The notes under the pieces: model-generated
The model's input: only the letters and a program-made list of their open reading frames with translations
Databases searched by the model: none
Told to the model about the DNA's origin: nothing
From: JBMNNU01 sp050942695
Lineage (GTDB): Bacteria; Chloroflexota; UBA6077
Assembly: GCA_050942695.1 (NCBI GenBank)
Contig: JBMNNU010000044.1
Coordinates: 1 to 15,752, forward strand
Direction: 5' to 3'
DNA length: 15,752 nt
Made by a program: the position numbers and the translations under genes
Part shown: positions 5,965 through 13,866 of the stretch, one piece after another
Layout of the letters: each line of letters starts with the position of its first letter
Position numbering within the stretch: position 1 is the first letter of the stretch

Positions 5965-8900
5965 ATGGCATTTCGAGACGTCGATACGAAGATATCCTTT
6001 CCCGCTCTAGAGCGCGAGATCGAGGAGTGGTGGAACCAGCAGAATATACTCAAGAAGGCTCTGGAGAGCGGTGACCCGGAGCGCCCCTTCATCTTCTTCG
6101 AAGGGCCTCCTACGGCCAACGGGCGCCCAGGGGTGCACCACGTGGAGGCGCGTGCATCCAAGGATATCGTGCTCCGGTACCGGCGTATGCGGGGGCACAA
6201 GGTCATCGGCGACCGTGGGGGTTGGGATACCCATGGCCTTCCTGTGGAGCTGGAGGTAGAGCGAGAGCTGGGCTTCTCCGGCAAGCCGGACATCGAAAAG
6301 TACGGGATCGCCGAGTTCAACAAGGCATGCAAGGAGAGCGTATGGCGCTACATCCAGGAGTGGGAGCGGCTGACCAACCGCATGGCTTACTGGATAGATC
6401 TGAAGAACCCCTACGTCACCTACCACAACGAGTACATCGAGTCGCTGTGGTGGATCATGAAGACGCTGTGGGACAAGGGCTTGCTGTTCCGGGACTACAA
6501 GGTGACCATGCACTGCCCTCGCTGCGGCACCTCCCTGTCGGACCACGAGGTCTCACTCGGGTTCGAGGACGAGGTCCCCGACCCGTCGGTGTGGATACGC
6601 TTCAGGCACAAGCCTAGCGGCCACCCGCTTGATGCTATGTTAGCGGGCGCATCCTTCCTCGCGTGGACCACTACACCATGGACACTCCCGGCCAACACAG
6701 CTCTGGCCGTGAAGCCGGGTGCCACCTACGTCCTGGCGGAGTACTCTCCTGGTGGAGGGGCTGCCGAGCGGTTGGTGCTGGCTGAGGCGCTGGCCATCCC
6801 GGTGCTGGGGGAGGACAACTTCACCATAGTGGAGCGCATCCAGGGCGAGCAGTTGAAGGATGCCCGGTACGAGAACCTCTTCCAGGGGGTGCCGGGGCCC
6901 GGCGAGACTATCGGCCTGGATCAGGCGTATCGCGTAGTCGTAGATGACTTCGTGTCGCTGGAAGATGGTACCGGAATCGTCCACATCGCTCCGGCCTACG
7001 GTGACCTGGAGATAGGTAGGAAGTACGGCCTGCCGACTCTCTTCTCCGTAGATCTGGAGGGGAAGGTGCTGCACGAGTTCGACGACCTGGGGTTCGGCGG
7101 CATGTTCTTCAAGGAAGCCGATCCTAAGATCATGCAAAACCTGGACGATAGGGGACTGCTGTTCCGGTCTGGCCAGGTGAAGCACGCCTACCCATTCTGC
7201 TGGCGCTGTTCCACGCCGTTGCTCTACTACTCCAAGCCATCCTGGTACATCCGGACCACGGCGGTCAAAGACAGGTTGCTGGCCAACAACCAGCAGATCC
7301 ACTGGGTGCCGGAGCACATCCGTGATGGCCGATTCGGCAACTGGCTGGAGAACAACATCGACTGGGCCCTCAGCCGCGAGCGGTACTGGGGCACGCCGCT
7401 GCCGATCTGGATCTGCGAAAGCTGCGGCCACACCGAGGTGATCGGCTCGGTCCAGGAGCTATCGCAGAAGGCCGGTAGGGACCTGAGCGGTTTGGATCTC
7501 CACAGACCTTACGTGGATGAGATCACCTGGAAGTGCACAGCCTGCGGCGACGGCACGGCGAAGCGAATCCCCGACGTAGCCGACTGCTGGTTCGACTCCG
7601 GCTCGATGCAGGTTGCTCAGTGGCACTACCCATTCGAGAATCAGGAGCTGTTCAAGGTGGCTGGCCAGGCCGACTTCATCTCAGAGGCTATCGACCAGAC
7701 GCGAGGCTGGTTCTACACGCTCCACGCCATCGGGACGCTGCTGTTCGACCGACCGGCCTTCAAGAACGTGATCTGCCTGGGCCACATCCTGGATATCCAT
7801 GGCCAGAAGATGTCCAAGTCTAAGGGGAACGTGGTGAGCCCGTGGGATCTGATGGACAACTACGGGGCTGATGCCACCCGTTGGTACATGTACGCGTCGG
7901 CGCCGCCCTACAACCCTCGCCGTTTCGCGCCTGAGCAGGTGGGGGACGTCCTGCGGCAGTTCATGCTGACGCTGTGGAACACCTACAGCTTCTTCGTGAC
8001 CTACGCCAACCTGGATGGGTGGAAGCCGCAGGTGAGCAACGCGGAGAACCAAGCACTCAGGACTCAGGACTCAGGACTCTACGAATCGTTAGCGGAGGCG
8101 CCGCTCGAGCTCACCGACCGTTGGGTGCTGGGACGGCTGAACGCCCTGGTCAGAGATGTCACGGCGATGCTGGAGGATTACGACATTCACGGTCCGGCGA
8201 AGGAGATCGACTCTTTCGTAGAAGAGCTATCCAACTGGTACGTGAGGCGGAACAGGCGGCGTTTCTGGAAGTCGGAGGATGATGCCGACAAGCGAACGGC
8301 CTACGCGACGCTGTATACCTGCCTGACGACCCTGTCCAGGCTGCTGGCGCCCTTCATGCCCTACATATCCGAGGCGATGTACCGGAACCTGGTTGCCGAG
8401 CAGCTCCCTGGCGCCACCGAGAGCGTGCACCTGGCGCCCTGGCCTGAGGCGAAAGCGGAGTGGATCGACGAGAAGCTGCTCGCCGATACGGCTCTGTTGC
8501 TGGATACCGTGAGCCTGGGTCGAGCGGCGCGGCAGAACGCCGGGCTGAGGGTCCGGCAGCCGTTGAGCGAGTTGCTGGTCCGAGCACCTGAGAACGGTGA
8601 GGCTCTGCTTCGCTTCCAGGACGAGATCAAGGATGAGCTGAACGTCAAGGACGTGCGGCTTATGGACGCGGAGGAGACTCTGGTCGAGTACAGGCTCACG
8701 CCGAACCTGCCGGTGGTCGGCCGTAAGTACCGGGCGCTGGTGCCCAAGCTGAAGGCGACGCTGGCCGGCCTGAAGGGCGACGAGGCAGCGTCAGTAGCTA
8801 AAGCCGTCGAAGCCGGGCAGCAGTTCGAGCTAGCGGTTGATGGCCAGGTGCTGCAGATGGAGCCGGACGAGGTGCTGGTGGAGATCAGCTCCCCGGAGGG

Positions 8901-9231
8901 CTATTCGGTTGCTGCTAAAGGTCGGCTGATGGTGGCGCTGAACACCACCGTAACGCCGGAGCTAAAACTGGAAGGCCAGGCACGAGACCTGGTGAGGTTC
9001 ATCCAGGACGCGCGGAAGGCGGCGGGCTTCGCCATCTCAGATCGGATCAGCGTCGCCCTGCAGCCAGTTGGCGATATCGACCTGAACGCTCTGTTGGCTC
9101 AATATGGCGACTACATCAAGGCCGAGACTCTGGCCAACACCCTCGTAGTGGGCTCGCCGGAGGAGGGTGCCTACACGGTGGACGCTGATCTGGACGGTGC
9201 GGTCGTCACGGTTGGCGTGAAAAAGCAGTAG
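5965..9231 (+). CDS. ileS: isoleucyl-tRNA synthetase
   Basis: This cytoplasmic enzyme attaches isoleucine to tRNA-Ile with ATP and proofreads valine. The ATG at 5965 is chosen because AAGGAGG precedes it by 7 bp; the upstream in-frame ATG at 5881 lies in repeat DNA and lacks a ribosome site. The protein has 1088 residues. It contains the class I HIGH-type motif in NGRPGVHH (residues 52-59), an editing (CP1) domain with LAWTTTPWTLPANTAL, the KMSKS loop in GQKMSKSKGN (614-622), Cys pairs CPRCG, CESCG and CTACG suggesting bound zinc, and the WYVRRNRRRFWKS stretch of the anticodon-binding region. The length and the HIGH variant fit the long, eukaryote-like type 2 IleRS, the type whose members are often insensitive to mupirocin; that is family knowledge only. 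A heptamer repeat adds about seven residues (around 697-704) between the catalytic and anticodon-binding domains. Expression is controlled by the T-box upstream. Confidence 0.97.
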   Translation: MAFRDVDTKISFPALEREIEEWWNQQNILKKALESGDPERPFIFFEGPPTANGRPGVHHVEARASKDIVLRYRRMRGHKVIGDRGGWDTHGLPVELEVERELGFSGKPDIEKYGIAEFNKACKESVWRYIQEWERLTNRMAYWIDLKNPYVTYHNEYIESLWWIMKTLWDKGLLFRDYKVTMHCPRCGTSLSDHEVSLGFEDEVPDPSVWIRFRHKPSGHPLDAMLAGASFLAWTTTPWTLPANTALAVKPGATYVLAEYSPGGGAAERLVLAEALAIPVLGEDNFTIVERIQGEQLKDARYENLFQGVPGPGETIGLDQAYRVVVDDFVSLEDGTGIVHIAPAYGDLEIGRKYGLPTLFSVDLEGKVLHEFDDLGFGGMFFKEADPKIMQNLDDRGLLFRSGQVKHAYPFCWRCSTPLLYYSKPSWYIRTTAVKDRLLANNQQIHWVPEHIRDGRFGNWLENNIDWALSRERYWGTPLPIWICESCGHTEVIGSVQELSQKAGRDLSGLDLHRPYVDEITWKCTACGDGTAKRIPDVADCWFDSGSMQVAQWHYPFENQELFKVAGQADFISEAIDQTRGWFYTLHAIGTLLFDRPAFKNVICLGHILDIHGQKMSKSKGNVVSPWDLMDNYGADATRWYMYASAPPYNPRRFAPEQVGDVLRQFMLTLWNTYSFFVTYANLDGWKPQVSNAENQALRTQDSGLYESLAEAPLELTDRWVLGRLNALVRDVTAMLEDYDIHGPAKEIDSFVEELSNWYVRRNRRRFWKSEDDADKRTAYATLYTCLTTLSRLLAPFMPYISEAMYRNLVAEQLPGATESVHLAPWPEAKAEWIDEKLLADTALLLDTVSLGRAARQNAGLRVRQPLSELLVRAPENGEALLRFQDEIKDELNVKDVRLMDAEETLVEYRLTPNLPVVGRKYRALVPKLKATLAGLKGDEAASVAKAVEAGQQFELAVDGQVLQMEPDEVLVEISSPEGYSVAAKGRLMVALNTTVTPELKLEGQARDLVRFIQDARKAAGFAISDRISVALQPVGDIDLNALLAQYGDYIKAETLANTLVVGSPEEGAYTVDADLDGAVVTVGVKKQ
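8053..8080 (+). repeat. in-frame heptamer repeat within ileS
   Basis: Three exact ACTCAGG units (8055-8061, 8062-8068, 8069-8075) and a partial fourth are translated as RTQDSGLY. Three heptamers equal 21 bp, so the frame is kept. The spot lies in the linker between DGWKPQV and the LTDRWVLGRL helix, which tolerates length change. It is the same unit as the array before the gene. Confidence 0.88.
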
Positions 9232-9247
9232 TAATCATTATTGACCC

Positions 9248-9331
9248 CTGCATAGACAGGTAAATTTATTGGGGACACCCCAAGCCCCGCCAGGCGCTGC
9301 GCCCTGGACCCGCATTTAGATACCTATGCAG
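9248..9331. repeat. 84-bp imperfect palindromic element after ileS
   Basis: Ends CTGCATAGACAGGTAAAT (9248-9265) and ATTTAGATACCTATGCAG (9314-9331) are inverted copies matching at 14 of 18 positions. Between them lie GGGGACACCCC and the hairpin CCAGGCGC-TGC-GCCCTGG (9290-9307). There is no reading frame. It looks like a MITE or structured dispersed repeat in the convergent gap between ileS and the M20 hydrolase gene. Confidence 0.65.
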
Positions 9332-9342
9332 CGATCAGTAAT

Positions 9343-9376
9343 ATGTAGGGGCCGGCAGAGCTGCCGGCCCCTACAT
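9343..9376. terminator. strong hairpin between convergent genes (possible bidirectional terminator or REP)
   Basis: Perfect 16-base arms ATGTAGGGGCCGGCAG and CTGCCGGCCCCTACAT are separated by two bases. It sits 24 bp past the stop of the minus-strand hydrolase and 111 bp past ileS. Neither side has a T-run, so a classical Rho-independent terminator is not shown; a dispersed GTAGGGGC-type repeat is equally likely. Confidence 0.55.
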
Positions 9377-9399
9377 GTCGAAAACCCTGTAGCGAAGCA

Positions 9400-10653
9400 C
9401 TAATCTCCCGTTGCCAGGGCGGCAAGGGTCGTTGCCAACACCTTGATCCCTGCTTCGATATCCTCAGGCCTCGAATTCTCCTCCGGCGCATGGCTTATCC
9501 CGTCGATGGATGGAACGAACACCATTCCAGTAGGAGTATAGATGGCGATGGTTTGGGCATCATGCCCGGCAGCGCTGGGCATTCGCGTAGCCGGGATTCC
9601 CAGTGCTTGGGTGACTTTTTCAATCTGTGCGATTATCGTCTCATCCAGTTGCACCGGCGTGCAACGGCTCGCTTCCTCGATGGCTATCTCCACCTGCCGC
9701 CTCTGAGCAATCTCCATCGTTACCTGTCGGATATCGGCAAGGGTTCGATCGAGGCTTTCCTGATCGATACCCCGAATGTCGGCCAACATCTCAGCCGTCC
9801 CCGGGATCACGTTCCAGGTTCCTGGAAGGACGCGAATATCGGTGGAGGTGGCCACGGTCTTCCGAGATCGCTCCTTCATACCCGCGTTTTCGACCGCCAA
9901 GATCAACTCTGCAGCAGCGCAGAGCGCATCTTTGCGCATATCCATCGGAGTGGCACCTGAGTGATCCGCCCTTCCCTTAACGGTGATTCTCCATCTGGCA
10001 TAGCCGGGGATTGCAGTGACTATCCCAATGGGAATCGCATTGGTATCCAAATGGCTGCCCTGCTCGATATGCAGCTCCAGGTAGCTCCGGAAACGTCGCC
10101 CCTCTTTGCGCTGGGGGAGGTGAGCCACTTCCTCCAGGTAGCGGCCAAGAGGGAGACCGGGCTTTTCCCAACTGCGTATTGTATCGATGGAAAGTTGGCC
10201 TGTGTAATAGAGAGATCCGAGACGCCCCTGCCCGAAGAGAGCGGCCTCCTCACAGCGCCAGGCCACGATTTCCAGGGGTACTTTGGGTTGGAATCCGGCT
10301 GCCCGCATTGAAGCGACGGACTCGATGGCGCCGATTACGCCCAAAACACCGTCGTAGGCGCCCCCATTTGGCACCGAGTCTAGATGTGAGCCTGCTGCAA
10401 CGACTTCAGCACCGGTTGCATTGCCATCGGTGGAGCCATACATGTTCCCCAGGGCGTCGTAAACGACGGTGAGGCCTGCTTCCTCCATCCATTTTGCAAC
10501 CAGTTGCATGGCCTCTACCTCTTGATGGGAAAAGGCGAGGCGTGTGACACCTCCCCCTGGGTCACCGGCTTTATCGGCCAGCAAGTGGATCCGCTCCATC
10601 ACGCGATCTATACGTACCTGATCAGCTATTGCTAGTTGTAGCTCTGGTTCCAT
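9400..10653 (-). CDS. M20-family N-carbamoyl-amino acid hydrolase / allantoate amidohydrolase
   Basis: This metal-dependent amidohydrolase cleaves a carbamoyl group: N-carbamoyl-amino acid (or N-carbamoyl-beta-alanine, or allantoate) to the free product, NH3 and CO2. Its 417 residues show the family landmarks in order: GSHLDSVPNGGAYDGVLG with metal ligands His90 and Asp101, EE at 135-136 (catalytic Glu and bridging ligand) in WRCEEAALFG, HIEQG with His195, the lid/dimerisation domain with ADHSGATPMD, and the final ligand His388 in GISHAPEE. The ATG at 10653 follows GAGGAG. It is the last gene of the minus-strand cluster, 77 bp after the hydantoinase-family gene, an arrangement typical of hyuA/hyuC-like or pyrimidine and purine degradation pairs. 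The exact substrate and stereochoice cannot be read from the sequence, so no symbol is given. Confidence 0.9.
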   Translation of the reverse strand: MEPELQLAIADQVRIDRVMERIHLLADKAGDPGGGVTRLAFSHQEVEAMQLVAKWMEEAGLTVVYDALGNMYGSTDGNATGAEVVAAGSHLDSVPNGGAYDGVLGVIGAIESVASMRAAGFQPKVPLEIVAWRCEEAALFGQGRLGSLYYTGQLSIDTIRSWEKPGLPLGRYLEEVAHLPQRKEGRRFRSYLELHIEQGSHLDTNAIPIGIVTAIPGYARWRITVKGRADHSGATPMDMRKDALCAAAELILAVENAGMKERSRKTVATSTDIRVLPGTWNVIPGTAEMLADIRGIDQESLDRTLADIRQVTMEIAQRRQVEIAIEEASRCTPVQLDETIIAQIEKVTQALGIPATRMPSAAGHDAQTIAIYTPTGMVFVPSIDGISHAPEENSRPEDIEAGIKVLATTLAALATGD

Positions 10654-10730
10654 GAATATGGCTCCTCGATATCAAGATCATCTTGGGAATTCAGCGCCAA
10701 TTGTTCAGTCGAACGAACCAATAACAAAGG

Positions 10731-12119
10731 TCAATTCTGACGTTGAACGTCGCGAGGTAGATAGCTCCCATAGCCCGGGGATTTCAATAGCTCGCCATCC
10801 TTCATCACCACCTGGCCGCGTACGATGGTCGATATCACCTTTCCGCGTACCGACCAGCCTTCGTACGGTGTATAGCCAGCCTGGCTGTGCAACTCTTTGG
10901 CCTCTACCTTCCACTCGATATCGGGGTCAAATATTACGAGGTCAGCGTCGGCGCCTACGGTTATCGTACCTTTCCGAGGTGCTAGGCCGAAGACACGTGC
11001 GGGTTTTTCGCACAGCAGTTCAACCAGCCTGGGCAGATCGATCAATCCTCCCGCAACGCCCTTGCTGTACAGTACCGGAAGCATCGTTTCGATAGTGGGA
11101 GCTCCGAATAAGACCTCAGAGAACCGTTCTGGTGGCAAGTCCTTGTTATCCAGAGGCCACGGTGCGTGATCGGACCCGATTAACTGCACGGAGCCGTCCA
11201 TTACCGCCTGCCATACGGCCTCCTGGTCGCACCTCTCGCGAAGAGGAGGGGCGATCTTGGTCCTGCCCCCCTGGCGCTGCATCTCCTCATTGGTTAGCGT
11301 CAGGTAATGCGGGCATGTCTCAACCCATACTGGCTGTCCAGACAGTTGGGCTTGGTGTCCGAGGGAAATGCCCCGGCCGGTGCTCATGTGAACCAGGTAT
11401 AGCGGACAACGAGCAAGCTTGGCTATGGTTAGCGCGCGGAAGGCGGCCTCTGCCTCCGCTTCCGGTGGGCGGACCGCAAGATAGTTCCCTGGCGTATAAC
11501 GCCCTTCGGCCTGAAATTTATCTTCCAGGTAGTCGATGATGTCTCCGTTTTCAGCGTGGCAACAGAACATCCCCCCGCGTCGACCGATATATTCCAGCGC
11601 TTCGTACAGGCTGTAGTCATCCCACATGATGCCCCGTTTACGGTAGGCCATGAACATCTTGAAACTGGTTACGCCCAAGTCGAAGGCGTCATCGAATTGC
11701 GTAACGACCCCACGTTCGGGCGCCTGCAACCTGCAGTGCATAGCGAAGTCCACCAAAGATTGGCTTTCACCTTCGTCTCTCAGATGAGTGAGGAACTCCT
11801 TCACAGGCATCCCTACGGTACCTTGCATATAAGGGATAACGGTGGTGACTCCCCCAAAGGCTGCGGCAGTGCTCATGGATGTGAAGCTGTCGGCTTGATT
11901 GTTGAAGTTGGCGAAGTGCACGTGGGGGTCCACGACACCCGGCATCACGATTTTGCCGGAGGCGTCGATACGATGTGCATTAGCTACATTGAGTGGCATT
12001 GTGCCTGGAGAGAATATGCCTGCGATAGTCTCACCACTGATGGCAATTGTGGCATCTGCGACCACTCCTCCAGCCACCACTTTACCGCCTTCAACGATGG
12101 TATCGATGCATTTGCCCAT
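10731..12119 (-). CDS. hydantoinase / dihydropyrimidinase-family cyclic amidohydrolase
   Basis: This binuclear-zinc amidohydrolase opens cyclic ureides such as hydantoins, dihydropyrimidines or allantoin to N-carbamoyl acids. All metal-site residues are visible in its 462 residues: His66 and His68 in DPHVHF, the lysine to be carboxylated Lys154 in SFKMFMAY, His188 in CCHAENGD, His244 in YLVHMSTG and Asp317 in GSDHAPW. A small beta-sandwich is formed by both ends (IVEGGKVV at the start, GADADLVIFDP near the end). The start ATG 12119 follows AAGGAGGGG. The SFKMFMAY and CHAENGD segments fit D-hydantoinase/dihydropyrimidinase better than allantoinase, but the segment after HVHF (ANFNNQADSF) is not typical of either, so the substrate stays open. 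It lies between the ECF transporter genes and the carbamoyl hydrolase gene, which would take its product. Confidence 0.9.
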   Translation of the reverse strand: MGKCIDTIVEGGKVVAGGVVADATIAISGETIAGIFSPGTMPLNVANAHRIDASGKIVMPGVVDPHVHFANFNNQADSFTSMSTAAAFGGVTTVIPYMQGTVGMPVKEFLTHLRDEGESQSLVDFAMHCRLQAPERGVVTQFDDAFDLGVTSFKMFMAYRKRGIMWDDYSLYEALEYIGRRGGMFCCHAENGDIIDYLEDKFQAEGRYTPGNYLAVRPPEAEAEAAFRALTIAKLARCPLYLVHMSTGRGISLGHQAQLSGQPVWVETCPHYLTLTNEEMQRQGGRTKIAPPLRERCDQEAVWQAVMDGSVQLIGSDHAPWPLDNKDLPPERFSEVLFGAPTIETMLPVLYSKGVAGGLIDLPRLVELLCEKPARVFGLAPRKGTITVGADADLVIFDPDIEWKVEAKELHSQAGYTPYEGWSVRGKVISTIVRGQVVMKDGELLKSPGYGSYLPRDVQRQN

Positions 12120-12201
12120 AGATGAGCCCCTCCTTAAACGCTCTACTACTATTGAGAACGCATAGCTTTCTCGGTTGGCACCTGTTTTGAAGCCGTTATT
12201 C
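12120..12201 (-). promoter_or_regulatory. ribosome binding site and spacer before the hydantoinase gene
   Basis: The 82-bp gap contains AAGGAGGGG about 8-9 bp before ATG 12119, the strongest ribosome site in the cluster. I see no terminator here, so transcription probably continues from the transporter genes. Confidence 0.5.
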
Positions 12202-13050
12202 CTAACTGTGAATAGCCTTAATATTTTGCTCCTTGTTTTTTTTCAATAGCATGTTTACAGCCTCGTCTACCGACATAGCCGGACGCTCAAAGCCAAGCGC
12301 CATCGTGAGACGTGATACTTGCGGGGGGGTTAGGAAGGCGGCATTCAGTTCATCTGTGTGTTTGAATACATCGGCCGGCTCTCCATCAAGGATCACCTTC
12401 CCGTTTCCAACGACAATCGCACGGCGGGTTGACTCGGCTAACAATTCCATGTCATGTGTAATTAGAATGATTGTGTGCCCTTCATTGTTCAGTTTCGTTA
12501 GAACCTCTCGCAGGCGTAATACCTGCTCCCGGTCTTGCCCACCGGTTGGCTCGTCTAGCATGAAGATCTCCGGCCGCATCGCAAGCACCCCTGCAATCGC
12601 TAGTCTCTGTCTCTGCCCACGACTGAGCCGGAAAGGGTGGATATCAAGAACATCTTTAAGGTCGAGGATTTCGATAGCCTCGTCCACATTCTTCATGATT
12701 GTGGCTTTGTCCATTCCAATGTTCTTAGGGCCAAAAGCAATCTCGTCGCGAACGGTACTAGCAAAGATTTGGTGATCTGGATTTTGGAACACATAGCCTA
12801 CGAATTTTGCTAGTTTCGATGCATGGGTGGTGAGGGTGTCGACTCCCTTTACCACGACACGTCCAGAAGTTGGTTTCAACAAACCATTGAAGTGTTTTAC
12901 AAGAGTGGTTTTCCCAGCGCCATTTTGGCCGATGATACCCAGGAACTCGCCGCGACGGATCTGAAGGTTTATTCCATTCAGAGCTCTGGCTCCATTAGGG
13001 TATACGTGCGTTAGTTGTTGGATATCGATGATAATGTCGGTGCTAACCAT
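12202..13050 (-). CDS. ECF transporter ATPase 2 (canonical P-loop, variant signature)
   Basis: This is one of two ATP-binding subunits driving an energy-coupling factor importer at the inner face of the membrane. ATG 13050 is chosen because GGAGGTG precedes it by 8 bp; it gives 282 residues and overlaps the previous gene's stop by 8 bp (translational coupling). Motifs: Walker A GQNGAGKTT (41-49), Q-loop Gln89 in VFQNPDHQ (typical of ECF/CbiO ATPases), signature LSRGQRQR (142-149) where the usual second Gly is Arg144, Walker B with Asp166-Glu167 in FMLDEPTGGQD, and switch His199 in LITHD. LSRGQ-like signatures occur in some ECF ATPase lineages, as far as I recall. The C-terminal 60 residues (TPPQVSRL..LG) are the usual ECF ATPase tail. 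Confidence 0.93.
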   Translation of the reverse strand: MVSTDIIIDIQQLTHVYPNGARALNGINLQIRRGEFLGIIGQNGAGKTTLVKHFNGLLKPTSGRVVVKGVDTLTTHASKLAKFVGYVFQNPDHQIFASTVRDEIAFGPKNIGMDKATIMKNVDEAIEILDLKDVLDIHPFRLSRGQRQRLAIAGVLAMRPEIFMLDEPTGGQDREQVLRLREVLTKLNNEGHTIILITHDMELLAESTRRAIVVGNGKVILDGEPADVFKHTDELNAAFLTPPQVSRLTMALGFERPAMSVDEAVNMLLKKNKEQNIKAIHS

Positions 13051-13864
13051 TGAAGAACACCTCCACACCCTCATCCAACGTCAAAGGGATCTTGGGACCG
13101 AGGTTGATTTTATCCTCAAGCTGGAAGTAGAGGTCTGTCACCTGGGGGAAACGTATCTTTTTATCTCCCTTGATTCGTCGGTAGAACTCTCGCGGCGCCT
13201 CCATTAATTCCAGGTTTCCGTTCCGGAGTAGCACCATTTTGTCGGCCAGAGGGGCTAAGTGCTCAGGGTCATTCTCAACCATGATTATTGTCTTTCCCTC
13301 TTGCTTCAACCGAGCGAGCACCTCAAAGACCTCCTCAGTGCCTAAGGGATCCAATTCTCTAGTAGGTTCATCCATCACGAGAATTTTCGGCTGCATAGCT
13401 AGTACCGCAGCGATGGCAGCACGCTGTTTTTGTCCTCCCGATAATTCATGCGACATGCGACGGCGGAATTGGGTTAAACGTACCGTGTGGAGAGCCTCCT
13501 CCAAGCGCGCCTCCATCTCCTGCCGCGGTACCTGGAGATTCTCCATGCCGAATACTACGTCTCCCTCGACAGTTAGGTTGAAAAGTTGGTTCTCGGGGTC
13601 TTGCAGCACTACTCCCACTTTGCTGGAGATCTCTGCTATCTTGTGGGTTTGGGTGTCCATTCCGTCCACCCGTACAATACCGGTAAAGCTGCCCGGCAGT
13701 AGATGAGGTATGGCTCCACAGAGACACATCAGGAGAGTTGTCTTGCCCTCTCCGAAGATGGTTATAAATTCCCCTTCTTCGATCGACAGACTCACGTTGT
13801 TCAAGACCATTCGGCTTGTCCCTGAATAACGGAAGCATACATTCTCTAATTCTATTAGCGACAT
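13043..13864 (-). CDS. ECF transporter ATPase 1 (shortened P-loop, switch His replaced by Asn)
   Basis: This is the second ATP-binding subunit, 273 residues. Family features are clear: VVLQDPENQLF (Q-loop, Gln88), a perfect LSGGQKQR (141-148), and Walker B in LVMDEPTRELDP (Asp165-Glu166). Two key places are abnormal. Walker A reads IFGEGKTT (Gly38-Glu39-Gly40-Lys41; codons 13753-13742), three residues shorter than GxxGxGKTT. The switch-histidine position in MVENDPEH is Asn198 (codon AAT, 13273-13271), one base away from His CAT. The frame is otherwise intact and the 3' end overlaps the next ATPase gene, so the gene is translated. ATP hydrolysis at its own Walker A site is probably weak or absent, while its signature can still complete the partner's site. 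A sequencing error of nine bases is possible but would not explain Asn198. The EcfT stop lies 2 bp upstream. Confidence 0.9.
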   Translation of the reverse strand: MSLIELENVCFRYSGTSRMVLNNVSLSIEEGEFITIFGEGKTTLLMCLCGAIPHLLPGSFTGIVRVDGMDTQTHKIAEISSKVGVVLQDPENQLFNLTVEGDVVFGMENLQVPRQEMEARLEEALHTVRLTQFRRRMSHELSGGQKQRAAIAAVLAMQPKILVMDEPTRELDPLGTEEVFEVLARLKQEGKTIIMVENDPEHLAPLADKMVLLRNGNLELMEAPREFYRRIKGDKKIRFPQVTDLYFQLEDKINLGPKIPLTLDEGVEVFFNG

Positions 13865-13866
13865 GA

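Noticed and set aside
10652..12165. Plus-strand frames of 90-190 codons over the hydantoinase and carbamoylase genes
   Set aside because: They are mirror frames of well-supported minus-strand enzymes with complete active sites and resemble nothing known.
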